Source: Megalopta genalis
Taxonomy: Eukaryota; Arthropoda; Insecta; Hymenoptera; Halictidae
Assembly: GCF_051020955.1 (NCBI RefSeq)
Contig: NC_135018.1
Span: 7,748,439-7,812,438 of the forward strand
Direction: 5' to 3'
Length of the DNA stretch: 64,000 bases
In this document: piece by piece, positions 1 through 10,386 of the stretch
Position numbering within the stretch: the first letter of the stretch is position 1
How the letters are laid out: the number at the start of each line of letters is the position of its first letter
Program-made: the position numbers and the translations under genes
Notes under the pieces: model-generated
The model's input: only the letters and a program-made list of their open reading frames with translations
Told to the model about the DNA's origin: nothing
The model's database searches: none

Positions 1-512
1 CCGAACTATGGATGGAAATACTTAATTATTTGAACTGATAATTCGAATTGTAAAAATGAAATAAAATGAAATTGTAAATATGAATATTTAAAAGATAAAT
101 GATTGTTCCGTCCTTCAACGAAACTTTCGTGCCGCATCCGTCTAACTTTCTCCGGGACGAATGACCTTTTCTTTTTATCCCTGAAAAACCTTTATTAACG
201 AGAAATCTTCGGCTCAGCGAGACAAACTGACAGTCCTTCAACGAATGACGTGCAATCAACAGAGGGTCACGTTCGTTGGGCTTTCAATTTCATAGAGCCA
301 TCGTCTTCTTCCTTGCCATTTCTAAAATTATGATTTCGAGCCATATTCTTTCCGGCACTGAAGCCATTTCTGCTTTTTTGAACAATGCACACCTTCATCG
401 GCAGCATTTTTTATGACAGGGTCGCTAGCACGCACCGCGTGCTACGTCACCCTACATCCCCTTCCATCGCGTCACTGACCAACGAATTTCGAGCTTTCTA
501 TCCACGAAACTG
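1..512. other. Upstream flank, no gene seen
   Basis: AT-rich to about 110, then mixed composition rising in GC towards the promoter at 513. Short open frames on both strands show no domain or compositional sign of coding. GAA and TTC triplets occur at 120-130 and 484-510, but none forms the regular alternating 5-bp array of a heat-shock element. Confidence 0.5.
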
Positions 513-548
513 TATAAAAACTCGAAACCGATTCTTCTCGAGATCAGT
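513..548 (+). promoter_or_regulatory. Core promoter: TATA box plus TCAGT initiator
   Basis: TATAAAAA lies at 513-520. An arthropod-type initiator ATCAGTT lies at 543-549, with the predicted +1 A at 546. The first T of the TATA box is 33 bases upstream of that A, close to the usual 28-33. This spacing and the match to the insect Inr consensus TCAGT make it the best core promoter I found in the window. It drives transcription to the right, into the hairpin and the 359-bp array. No convincing downstream promoter element or long coding frame follows. Confidence 0.6.
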
Positions 549-900
549 TGTCACCAGTCAGTTCATCGTTAATTAGTCTTTAGTCATTCGTCCATCATCG
601 ATCAGTCAGTGGCAGTTCAACTCAATTCATTTTAAACCAAATACAATTAGTCACCTAAGTGTTAAAATCATTTGTACATCAACATATCATCTGTACCACT
701 CGAAAGAGTCATACGGAATCACGCAGACTCGGTGTCATATCAATTTGAGTCGGAGACTTACGACCTCCGTAGATCAAACAGTTTCACTGTTTGATCTCAC
801 CGAGAAAACGTGAAAAAACAACGATTATGTACGTATCTTGAAAAGTTTAAGTATGCTACTATACTACCGTTCATACTACTGTAATCTCGAAAACGAAGAG
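546..900 (+). ncRNA. Predicted 5' part of a transcript from the TATA promoter
   Basis: Unique sequence immediately downstream of the promoter, rich in CAGTCAGT-like words (556-565, 601-610) and without a long open frame on the + strand. The style, an initiator followed by an AT-rich leader, resembles insect 5' untranslated exons. No splice donor can be assigned with confidence. That it is transcribed, and where the RNA ends, are inferences from the promoter alone. It could equally be the 5' exon of a protein gene whose coding exons lie outside the window. Confidence 0.3.
772..796. repeat. Perfect hairpin, 10-bp stem
   Basis: GATCAAACAG (772-781) is followed by the loop TTTCA and then the exact reverse complement CTGTTTGATC (787-796). 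Imperfect pairing extends outward (CTCCGTA against TCACCGAG). It lies about 225 bases downstream of the predicted start site, so it would be in the 5' part of any transcript from that promoter. Confidence 0.8.
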
Positions 901-904
901 AAGA

Positions 905-1540
905 ACCGACCTATTGTGTATACAAACATCTTTTGCTCAGGATCACGTCCCGAACATATTGCCGGAGTTTGTCGGTTTGGAACACTCTGTATACGCAGTG
1001 AGTGATCAAAGAAATGGAATAAAAGGCCGCTTTGCCCGGTTTATGTTCGGATGAGTAGATGAAGGATGACCGATTATGAGAATCAAGTAGTACAGGCCAA
1101 TCACCGCTCAGGCAAGTGGAATATGGGAACCCTGTGATCAACGAAGAAGAATTAGGTCGCTCTATGTCTAGTGCAAGGTTCGGTGAATGAGCTTAAACGT
1201 TCAATGACCAGAATCAAGTAGAATACGGATAATCATAGGTCAAAGAAATGCTTGTTATCGCAGGAAATGGTCCCAACCGAGTAGGATATGCACAACTACT
1301 AATCTACCGCGTAGAATTCGATCTCTCAGTGGCCAATTCGCGATCGCATATGTAAATTGGTGACAGCCAATGACACGAATCAAGTAGTATATGAGTAGCC
1401 ACTGGTCAGGCAGGCAGAGCACAGGTGGTCTGCGGACCGAGCCAGCTGTAATAACGTCATTCGGCGCTCAATTTATATTCGGATAAGCAAATTAGAAACG
1501 ATCGACAATCCGAATTAAGTAGAATATGCACGTCCACTGA
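905..1540. repeat. Degenerate repeat field sharing motifs with the 359-bp array
   Basis: The word GAATCAAGTAG or a one-base variant recurs near 1076, 1210, 1375 and 1511 at roughly 135-165 base spacing. It is usually followed by AATA or TATATG and then a CACTGGTCAGGCAGGC-like segment. The same words build the 359-bp monomers downstream, so this looks like an old diverged version of the same repeat family from which the monomers expanded. Confidence 0.7.
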
Positions 1541-4412
1541 TCAGACGAGCGAAATAGAAACGTCTCACGAGTTGCTAAGTGGAAGAAGAATCAATTTGCA
1601 ATCTGAAAAGTAGACTGCGGAACTTTCATCTTTCAACTGAAAAATTACTTATAACAAGACAAAAATAAAAATGCTAACCTTGTTAATTTATACGCCTTAT
1701 ATATGACCAGCCAAGTGGAACGAGAGCATTCCATGCACAGTTTATATTTGAACGAGCAAATTAAGAACAACCGACGATCCGAATCAAGTAGAATATGCAC
1801 GGCCATGTGCATGAGAGCATTCCATGCTCAGTTTATAATCTGATAAGCAAATGAAAAACGATCGTGTTCCGAATCAAGTAGATTATCCATGATCGCCGAT
1901 CAGACGAGCGAAATAGAAACGTCTCACGAGTTGCTAAGTGGAAGAAGAATCAATTTGCAATCTGAAAAGTAGACTGCGGAACTTTCATCTTTCAACTGAA
2001 AAATTACTTATAACAAGACAAAAATAAAAATGCTAACCTTGTTAATTTATACGCCTTATATATGACCAGCCAAGTGGAACGAGAGCATTCCATGCACAGT
2101 TTATATTTGAACGAGCAAATTAAGAACAACCGACGATCCGAATCAAGTAGAATATGCACGGCCATGTGCATGAGAGCATTCCATGCTCAGTTTATAATCT
2201 GATAAGCAAATGAAAAACGATCGTGTTCCGAATCAAGTAGATTATCCATGATCGCCGATCAGACGAGCGAAATAGAAACGTCTCACGAGTTGCTAAGTGG
2301 AAGAAGAATCAATTTGCAATCTGAAAAGTAGACTGCGGAACTTTCATCTTTCAACTGAAAAATTACTTATAACAAGACAAAAATAAAAATGCTAACCTTG
2401 TTAATTTATACGCCTTATATATGACCAGCCAAGTGGAACGAGAGCATTCCATGCACAGTTTATATTTGAACGAGCAAATTAAGAACAACCGACGATCCGA
2501 ATCAAGTAGAATATGCACGGCCATGTGCATGAGAGCATTCCATGCTCAGTTTATAATCTGATAAGCAAATGAAAAACGATCGTGTTCCGAATCAAGTAGA
2601 TTATCCATGATCGCCGATCAGACGAGCGAAATAGAAACGTCTCACGAGTTGCTAAGTGGAAGAAGAATCAATTTGCAATCTGAAAAGTAGACTGCGGAAC
2701 TTTCATCTTTCAACTGAAAAATTACTTATAACAAGACAAAAATAAAAATGCTAACCTTGTTAATTTATACGCCTTATATATGACCAGCCAAGTGGAACGA
2801 GAGCATTCCATGCACAGTTTATATTTGAACGAGCAAATTAAGAACAACCGACGATCCGAATCAAGTAGAATATGCACGGCCATGTGCATGAGAGCATTCC
2901 ATGCTCAGTTTATAATCTGATAAGCAAATGAAAAACGATCGTGTTCCGAATCAAGTAGATTATCCATGATCGCCGATCAGACGAGCGAAATAGAAACGTC
3001 TCACGAGTTGCTAAGTGGAAGAAGAATCAATTTGCAATCTGAAAAGTAGACTGCGGAACTTTCATCTTTCAACTGAAAAATTACTTATAACAAGACAAAA
3101 ATAAAAATGCTAACCTTGTTAATTTATACGCCTTATATATGACCAGCCAAGTGGAACGAGAGCATTCCATGCACAGTTTATATTTGAACGAGCAAATTAA
3201 GAACAACCGACGATCCGAATCAAGTAGAATATGCACGGCCATGTGCATGAGAGCATTCCATGCTCAGTTTATAATCTGATAAGCAAATGAAAAACGATCG
3301 TGTTCCGAATCAAGTAGATTATCCATGATCGCCGATCAGACGAGCGAAATAGAAACATCTCACGAGTTGCTAAGTGAAAGAAGAATCAATTTGCAATCTG
3401 AAAAGTAGACTGCGGAACGTTCATCTTTCAACTGAAAAATTACTTATAACAAGACAAAAATAAAAATGCTAACCTCGTTAATTTATACGCCTTATATATG
3501 ACCAGCCAAGTGGAACGGGAGCATTCCATGCACAGTTTATATTTGAACGAGCAAATTAAGAACAACCGACGATCCGAATCAAGTAGAATATGCACGGCCA
3601 TGTGCATGAGAGCATTCCATGCTCAGTTTATAATCTGATAAGCAAATGAAAAACGATCGTGTTCCGAATCAAGTAGATTATCCATGATCGCCGATCAGAC
3701 GAGCGAAATAGAAACATCTCACGAGTTGCTAAGTGAAAGAAGAATCAATTTGCAATCTGAAAAGTAGACTGCGGAACGTTCATCTTTCAACTGAAAAATT
3801 ACTTATAACAAGACAAAAATAAAAATGCTAACCTCGTTAATTTATACGCCTTATATATGACCAGCCAAGTGGAACGGGAGCATTCCATGCACAGTTTATA
3901 TTTGAACGAGCAAATTAAGAACAACCGACGATCCGAATCAAGTAGAATATGCACGGCCATGTGCATGAGAGCATTCCATGCTCAGTTTATAATCTGATAA
4001 GCAAATGAAAAACGATCGTGTTCCGAATCAAGTAGATTATCCATGATCGCCGATCAGACGAGCGAAATAGAAACATCTCACGAGTTGCTAAGTGAAAGAA
4101 GAATCAATTTGCAATCTGAAAAGTAGACTGCGGAACGTTCATCTTTCAACTGAAAAATTACTTATAACAAGACAAAAATAAAAATGCTAACCTCGTTAAT
4201 TTATACGCCTTATATATGACCAGCCAAGTGGAACGAGAGCATTCCATGCACAGTTTATATTTGAACGAGCAAATTAAGAACAACCGACGATCCGAATCAA
4301 GTAGAATATGCACGGCCATGTGCATGAGAGCATTCCATGCTCAGTTTATAATCTGATAAGCAAATGAAAAACGATCGTGTTCCGAATCAAGTAGATTATT
4401 CGCGATCGCCGA
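1541..4412. repeat. Tandem array: eight 359-bp monomers
   Basis: Monomers begin with TCAGACGAGC at 1541, 1900, 2259, 2618, 2977, 3336, 3695 and 4054, so the period is exactly 359 bases throughout with no length change. Each monomer holds two related half-units, each containing GAGAGCATTCCATG, a CAGTTTATA segment and GAATCAAGTAGA. Copies 1-5 (1541-3335) look identical or nearly so. Copies 6-8 share changes: AAACATCTC for AAACGTCTC, GTGAAAG for GTGGAAG, GAACGTTC for GAACTTTC and CCTCGTT for CCTTGTT. Copies 6 and 7 also have GAACGGGAGC while copy 8 keeps GAACGAGAGC. This pattern indicates recent block amplification. The length equals that of the Drosophila 1.688 satellite, but I see no reason to link the two. 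Confidence 0.97.
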
Positions 4413-4780
4413 TCAGACGAACGTAATATGGACATCTTACGATCAGCCAACTGGTACGCGGCGGTTCCAAGCAGAAACGATCGCCCGACTTAGTCAACCA
4501 TCGGCAAAGCAGAACAGAGAGCCGCAGAAATCAGCCGAGTGCAATAAGAGCATTCCGTGCCAAGTTCATAATCGGCTAAGTAGATTAGCCGCGACCAATG
4601 ATCCGTGGCAAGTAGAATATGAACGGCCGTCGATCAGGCGGGTGGATCATGGTAAGACAATTTAGGGTCGCGTCGAGTAGATCTGTGCCGAGCGATATGC
4701 GCGAACAAGTAGAATAGACAGCGACAGATCAGCCTGGCAGGGATTCATCTGCTCTCGGGCAGAGTTCGATCGTTAAGCAA
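4413..4780. repeat. Degenerate tail of the tandem repeat
   Basis: After the last good monomer, fragments of the same words continue with many substitutions: GATCAGCCAACTGG, GAGCATTCCGTGC near 4547, CAAGTAGAATATG near 4609, GATCAGGCGGGTGG near 4635 and ACAAGTAGAATAG near 4704. It mirrors the degenerate field at 905-1540, so the homogeneous array is flanked on both sides by older copies. Confidence 0.7.
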
Positions 4781-5520
4781 TAGGAATCGCAGGCACCGCG
4801 ATTATTAATATCCGGACAGACGGGCGGTATCGGTTTTCAGCGCACGTCTCCCGCCAGAAAGATACGGTCGGATGGAGGGGTGAGGAGGTGAGAGGGTAGT
4901 ATTATCCGGTTGCGGAGAGGCAGAGCCTTTGACCAGCCCGCGGTCTGTCCGCGGGACAAGGCGCGCGTTGACAACGGCCCGGGGGCCGGGGATCGTCGAA
5001 TAAAAGCGAATCCCGGGCAATCCGATCGCAAATTCAAGCACGTACGCGGCCGCTGATGCTCGTAATCGAGGGAAATTTGCAATTACAGTGGCTATAATGC
5101 GACTACGTCACAATATCCCGTAACGCATAACGATACGGTTATGTTTCCGCGTTTGGTAGAGCCCCGCGGCCGTTTTTGGGGCGATGCTCGCCGGCACCGG
5201 TGCCTGGCCGGCGTTATCGGGGCAGCGTCGGGCCGGGCCGGGCCGGGCTAAGCCCGGACAGGAAGTTGTCTGTGTAAACCCGACCGATTAAAGGTACACC
5301 CGCGACGAGCAACGCGCGAGCCGCATTCATTCTGCCGTACCGGGAAAATGGCGGCATCCCGACCGGCCCGGTGAGCGCGGATCAAGCGATAACGGGCTAA
5401 CAAACTTTATTTCCACCTTCGCGATACACAAACGCCGCCTGAAAACACCGCGCGCACGCGATCACTGCGGCGCGCGTTAGTTCACGAGCGGATAAAAGCC
5501 TATTTTCACGATGTTGGAAA
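4781..5520. other. CpG-rich block, no gene assigned
   Basis: GC-rich, CpG-rich sequence containing a short GGGCC/GGCCG tandem at about 5230-5249. Short open frames on the minus strand (4805-5082) are arginine/proline-rich products of the base composition and match no family I know. It could hold a promoter or an untranslated exon; nothing in the sequence decides this. Confidence 0.4.
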
Positions 5521-5570
5521 TGTACGTTGTTCAGTGTGATCTTAGACAAATGAATAAACAAATAATACTA

Positions 5571-5745
5571 CAGTAGAACCTTGATCGTCTAAACTCTTTA
5601 TTTTTAAATAAATTTAACTCTTTAATCGCGTTTCAATCCAAGACAATCTATACACAAGAATATTTAATCTTTGACGATTCGACTGTTCTATTATTCAAAT
5701 AGAATAATGCGTGATTGATTAGTTCGCATAATCGAGGTTTTACTG
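5571..5745. mobile_element. Pogo/Tigger-like MITE
   Basis: The left end CAGTAGAACCTTGATCG (from 5571) and the right end, read on the other strand, CAGTAAAACCTCGATTATG (ending 5745), form imperfect terminal inverted repeats. Each end is flanked by TA (5569-5570 and 5746-5747). The CAGTARAACCTYGATT terminus is typical of pogo/Tigger DNA transposons. At 175 bp it has no coding capacity, so it is non-autonomous. Confidence 0.75.
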
Positions 5746-5747
5746 TA

Positions 5748-6015
5748 TTCTGAATAGTGTTGCTACGCCTTCAATGATAAAGTGTCGCATTTTTAATATC
5801 ATAGTCAACTGAAAACGAACCAGTGTTTTGCACTTGCAACGAAATACTCTGATTCCGATGTTTATTTGTACTTTATAATACTGTTTTACGATAATAATTA
5901 TTATAAATATTTTTACGGAAGCATCTTAATTACTTAGCGGCCTACCGATTTAGTAAGTCGCCAAGAAATAATTGTGATTCTGCTGCACAAAGTTGAATCG
6001 AAATCAGTATCATAA
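5748..6015. other. AT-rich spacer, nothing recognised
   Basis: AT-rich unique sequence between two MITEs. No coding frame, repeat or promoter was recognised. Confidence 0.5.
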
Positions 6016-6236
6016 CACTGAATCTACCGCGCATTGAAAGCGACTCACGCGCGTTGTTCTTTGAGAATAACAAAGTTGAATTTATTTAGTCGGTTAAACA
6101 ATTTCATAACAATGTATGCTTGAATTAGGAAATTTGCTCGATCATTTCCTATATGAGGATCTTTATATAGAACGTCAACAATCTTAAAATAAAAAATATG
6201 CAACCGGTCAAAATGACCGTCATGGTAGGTTTAGTG
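6016..6236. mobile_element. piggyBac-type MITE, CACTAAAC family
   Basis: The left end CACTGAATCTACCG (6016) and the right end, reversed, CACTAAACCTACCATG (ending 6236) are inverted repeats. The same ends occur in the better kept copy at 60341-60557, which has TTAA on one side. The right subterminal region holds a short palindrome, CGGTCA-AAA-TGACCG (6205-6219), matched by CGGTCA-TT-TGACCG in the second copy. The flanks here are ATAA and TTCT, so the TTAA target site has decayed. No coding capacity. Confidence 0.6.
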
Positions 6237-6246
6237 TTCTAAAAAA

Positions 6247-6291
6247 TAACAATTTAATGTCGCTGTGTCGGCGACATTGGAGTGCAAAGGG
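6247..6291. mobile_element. Solo end of a CCCTTTGCACTC-type TTAA element
   Basis: Read on the minus strand the segment begins CCCTTTGCACTCC, the same terminus as the piggyBac derivative at 57383-58413. Just inside is an inverted repeat, AATGTCGC / GCGACATT (6256-6278). The flanking base pattern is GTTAGA rather than GTTAA. No partner end was found nearby, so this is a truncated or rearranged copy. Confidence 0.45.
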
Positions 6292-8020
6292 TTAGATCGA
6301 ACTTATCGGACAAAAATCTTGACTTTTGGTCACAAATTATCGCTACGTGGAGTACTGTGCGTCGGCGGCGACGTTGCCAGATTTTTATCGGGCACCGTTC
6401 GTCCTCGGGATCATTACCCTGCTGTTATCTTTACGGCGAGACCGTTTCCGCTTGAACCTCGCAGAACGACGCGAGCACACGCGGATCTTTCCGCTATCAG
6501 TGCGGTCTCGATTAAGCGTTTTACCAGGGATTTTTTCGAAAATGGTCCCGCGCGGGATCCCGCAGCTTCCGTTGATTTCGAGGCGTTTAAGATACGATAC
6601 GGTGGAATCTCGTTCCGATAACGGTGAGTTGGCCGATCGACGCACACTTCGCGACCGAGGCTCTTGGAATATTTTCTGAAAAGATTCGTTAACGAGTTCC
6701 GCGCTACGTGCACCGCCAACGGTGCATATTTAAGTTGAAAACCAAAGAATATTCATTGCTCGAAAGAATTATAGATACATAAATGTTCGATAAAAATTGG
6801 TCTACTTTAACCGACGATAACACCGCGAAAAAGCATCGCAGGATGGTGGTCCTTTTTCAAATTGAAGCTTGTAACCTCTACTGTAAGATACTGTTTCTGT
6901 ACTTTATGTTCCATGCACCCTCACCGCTGCAACCATTTAAATGCAAGGCCGTGTTTGTCGCATTGAACATTGTCAAGTCTGACGAAATGCACGGACTTTA
7001 TAAAGTTTTGTTCGGCCATACCGTTCGCATCGGAACGAAGCTTGATCCTTTCCCTTTAATTCAGGAAAAAAGAAACGTGTGTGCGATTCTTTTCCGCAAA
7101 GTTACCGCACTTTCAAGTAACCCTTGCATTTTTAAATTTCTGATAATGGCTTGATGTGCGTCTGCCTTGATCTGTTTCGGAAGCTTGAAGAACGTGTTGC
7201 AAATAAAGATGAAAAAATACGGAAATAGTGCTTTACGAAACAAGGGAGAAAGTAAAAATTATATTATACATAATTAATGTACAAACATTATATGCAAAAA
7301 TAAATATTATTTTCACGAGACTCGCCTAAAAAGTGCATTTCCACGTTCGCTGGTTCCAAGTTTCATTGTGAACCCGCATAAGAATGTCCATGAAAACGAT
7401 ACTTCCGTTTGGTCCCCGTTTTTACACAAACGTTGCACAGTCACGTCGAAAATTCACATCACGAATTCCTCGGACGACGCAACGATCGAAGATATTTGTC
7501 GACAAACCTCTGAAGCCAGAAAAGATTCAAACGTATCTTCGCAAACCTGAAACGTTATCTCCCAATTTCCATGTGCCGCTACATCTTGATATTTACGTTT
7601 CGCAAGCACAGCCTCTCCGCACAGCATTTTGCCCGGGGTCCGCCGTCCGTTTGAAAAGTTCCTGTCCATGAAAAGCCTGTCGGAATGCAAATTTAATGGC
7701 CGTCAAAGCCCACGAATCAGAGCGAAATAGTTGAGACCTCCGGTCTCCGCTGGTGTAAAGCATTATTTATCTTACGTCTCGTCGATTCGGCGCGCGCCGT
7801 TTCGTTTTTCGGGAACAGTTGCTCGAGGGAGAGTAGGCGAGTTTGCTTTTGCCGGGAATACGGAGCGGAGATCCGGGCTGGACTTCGGCGCCCGGCCCGG
7901 CGACTAGGGTAGATGTACCTTTAATTTTTTAAGTTCGTTTGATCGTGCAACTATCGATTGTATTTTCTTTGAAGTTGTTTCGAGTTCATAGCGATCAAGA
8001 GAACTACAAACTAGTAAATA
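6292..8020. other. Non-coding spacer with two CpG-rich patches
   Basis: CpG-rich patches at about 6330-6720 and 7740-7915 are separated by AT-rich DNA. Overlapping open frames of 86-123 codons occur at 6265-7154 on both strands, which is expected in CpG-rich DNA with few stops. None has a recognisable domain. I see no repeat or element longer than a few dozen bases here. Confidence 0.4.
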
Positions 8021-8190
8021 CAGGGTGTCCCAAAATTATTGTACAAGCGGGAAATGAGGGGTTCCTGAGGTCATTTGAAGTAACTTTTTCCTTAGCGAAA
8101 ATGCAATCCGCGACTTTGTTTGCGAGTTATTAACGAAAAAACAGTGACCAATGAGAGGCGAGTGCGGGAACTGCAACGTGGTCCAGCCAG
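8021..8190. mobile_element. Mariner-like palindromic element, left arm only
   Basis: It starts CAGGGTGTCCCAAAA after a TA (8019-8020). About 140 bases, including GGTTCCTGAGGTCATTTG, GAGTTATTAACG and CAGTGACCAATGAGAGG, follow the left arm of the full copies at 19451, 37014 and 49582. No matching right arm is found downstream, so the copy is truncated. It is more diverged than the full copies. Confidence 0.75.
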
Positions 8191-8993
8191 CGAACGGCAC
8201 CGAGCTTCGCTCCGGGGGCTACGCACAGGCTCCGTGCCGCGTTCGAAGCAATGAACAAGTCACAGAGCGTGAATTTTCCGAATTTTGCTTACTACGTGAC
8301 AGTGACAATTTTAATAACAACGCTGTTTACGTGACAGCCATTTTAATTCTCTGACACTTCTCTGACACGAATGACACTTCTCATGTATGAAATTTTTATG
8401 TTGTGTGTACAGTGAAGATTAACAGTAAGCAACTCGGTCGAAGTACGTAAATGATACTTTAATTTAAGTAATCCGGTGTCCGAACAAAATTCAACGAATA
8501 ATTTGCGGAGCTATTTTCTTGATCCCCGCTAAAAAATGCAAAGGATTTGTTTGCTTGAAAAATGTGAAAAATATTATTAATAAGAAACTCACCCATTTAA
8601 TTATAAATCCAATTCATGATGGGAAATATGTGTCAGGGGAGAATAGTGCATTGACCTCGTACAATGTACGATGAACTGCACAGCTGATCTGTATACGACG
8701 GTGACGAACAGAACGTTACCTCCGGCCAGGTTATTTCTACGTTCACTTTCATTGCAGTATCACTAAACACTGATCATTTGTTCAATAATAATTACGGACG
8801 AACTTTCTTCTCTGCCTTAGTATGCACGGCCTTGAAAAGCGCCGATTTTTCTATCAGACGCATTCTGTAACGTTCTCCTGAACCCATTGCAGCATCCTTG
8901 TAGCAAACGCGTTGCTATTGTTCGCGCCGACCAAAAATAATTACGTCCTTTCCATATTAATGCAGAAGACTGGGACGATGGCCGAGAATGTTT
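8191..8993. other. Spacer, nothing recognised
   Basis: Mixed AT-rich sequence. ACGTGACAG occurs twice (8294 and 8329) but no regular repeat, element end or coding frame is evident. Confidence 0.45.
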
Positions 8994-9136
8994 TGTAACG
9001 GACCCGCAACGTGGAAATTTTGTGACTCGTGCAACAGTTACGCTTTGAACAGTTTGTTATTCAGTTACAGTTATTCTGAATCGCGATGTAACAATTTTGT
9101 AATGGTGCCTTAGAGTCGCCACTCGGCTGCAGAGGG
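8994..9136 (-). mobile_element. Truncated TTAA MITE, inverse of the copy at 10181
   Basis: On the minus strand it reads CCCTCTGCAGCCGAGTGG from 9136, then GACTCTAAGGCACCATT and TGTTGCACGAGTC. These match the element at 10181-10386. TTAA flanks the intact end (9137-9140). The other end is missing. The two copies lie about 1 kb apart in opposite orientation. Confidence 0.6.
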
Positions 9137-9140
9137 TTAA

Positions 9141-9365
9141 AACTTGCACACATCTTACGCGATACAAGACTTTGAGAACATTTTCGTTGAAATTCCTATA
9201 AATCCTTAACGCGGCCACAACCGGTACATCTAGCCTGCTGTCGAGAAAAATTTACCAACCTTCTCTCCCGGAATCGCCGGTATTTGCGGTTCTATTAGCG
9301 ACCCTTCGGCCCTAGCCTCGTCGACCCCCGTTCCATGGGCCGAATGAAGATTGCACGAGCACTCG

Positions 9366-9406
<41 letters not shown>

Positions 9407-10180
9407 CTTACCTGAGCTACCTCCAAGAAGAGGGCTCGAAGCGGCACGTCTCACGAATTCGCAGAACCGAGCGGAGAAAAGGAGGGCAGAGGTTGGAGCC
9501 GCGTCTACCGTAGCAAAATACCGCATGCATTATGCATGGGGGCGACTCGGTGCTCGTGCCAAGTGTGTCCTCGTGACTGCGTGGCGACTGCATGTAATTT
9601 AATTTAACAGCATCGTAAGAAACCCCACCACCGGCCGCGCCGACTCCTCGTTTGTTCGGGACGCACGCGTTCTGTCTCTCTTTCTTTATTTCGTTCCTTC
9701 TTTCTTTCGTTCGTTCGTTCGTTCTCTCGGCATTCCATCTGACCTGCCGCGATACTTCGATCCTACGGGATCTCTGCTGCTCCCGCTTTCCCCTTTGTCT
9801 ACGATTTTACGCCGCGAACACCCACCGTCGACCACCTTGGCCCCCAACCGGGAACAACGAACGACGCGTTTCGACGCGACGCGACCCGACGCCCCGGGAC
9901 GAGCAAGTTCGTGTCACGGAGCTCTTGAATACTCAATCGGAATCGCCGGGATTCATTCGGATTCAGTGACTCGCCGACAGACTACGTAAAGTAACAGGTA
10001 ATTCGACGAGACACTGCGGACGGGGCAGTTCGAGCTTTTCTCGATCAGCACGATTCCTGGGATTTTAAGATTCGACTGGTTGAGGTGGTAGGGCTTTCAG
10101 GCGAATGGAGAGTTCGTTTGCGACCGGCTAGGGTCCGGCGAGTGGATTGTGGATTTTTAGCAGGTATAAAAACCCTTTAT
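9141..10180. other. CpG-rich block with microsatellites
   Basis: Contains a (TC)n run at 9369-9402 and a TTCG/TTCT tract at 9690-9727, then CpG-rich sequence to about 10150. Possible donor sites are AACAG/GTAATT near 10000 on the plus strand and CAG/GTAAGA near 9411 on the minus strand. Neither has an adjoining convincing exon. Open frames of 64-105 codons here are composition-driven. Confidence 0.4.
9369..9402. repeat. (TC)17 microsatellite
   Basis: Uninterrupted TC dinucleotide run. Confidence 0.95.
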
Positions 10181-10386
10181 CCCTTTATAGCCGAGTGACG
10201 ACTCTAAGACACCATTCGAAATTATTGTATTACATTTCAAAACAATTTGAATAGATACTGTGTTGCACGAGTCGCAAAATACAATTTCGTATGTACAAAA
10301 TACATCAGGTTATTTAAAATGGAAATACTTAGGTGTCAGAAAAACTAGCTTGGATTTCGGTTTAAAATGGCTTCGACTGCAAAGGA
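10181..10386 (+). mobile_element. TTAA MITE, 206 bp
   Basis: The left end is CCCTTTATAGCCGAGTG, preceded by TTAT (10177-10180). The right end is GACTGCAAAGGA, followed by TTAA (10387-10390). Internal words TGTTGCACGAGTCGC and GACTCTAAGACACCATT are shared with the inverted partial copy at 8994-9136. The right subterminal AAAATGGCTTCGA is also found just inside the right end of the piggyBac derivative at 57383-58413, which supports a piggyBac-type assignment. Confidence 0.6.

Noticed and set aside
380..512. Heat-shock elements upstream of the TATA box
   Set aside because: GAATTTC and CGAAA-type words occur but are one base off the required 5-bp phasing; no run of three alternating nGAAn units was found.
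1541..4412. Link to the Drosophila 359-bp (1.688) satellite
   Set aside because: Only the monomer length agrees; I see no basis in sequence for homology.
1541..4412. CRISPR-like array
   Set aside because: Repeats are 359-bp direct monomers without unique spacers, in a eukaryotic context.
9400..9415. Minus-strand splice donor CAG/GTAAGA
   Set aside because: Good donor match but no adjoining exon with coding or promoter evidence, and no polypyrimidine tract that would make it a recursive site.
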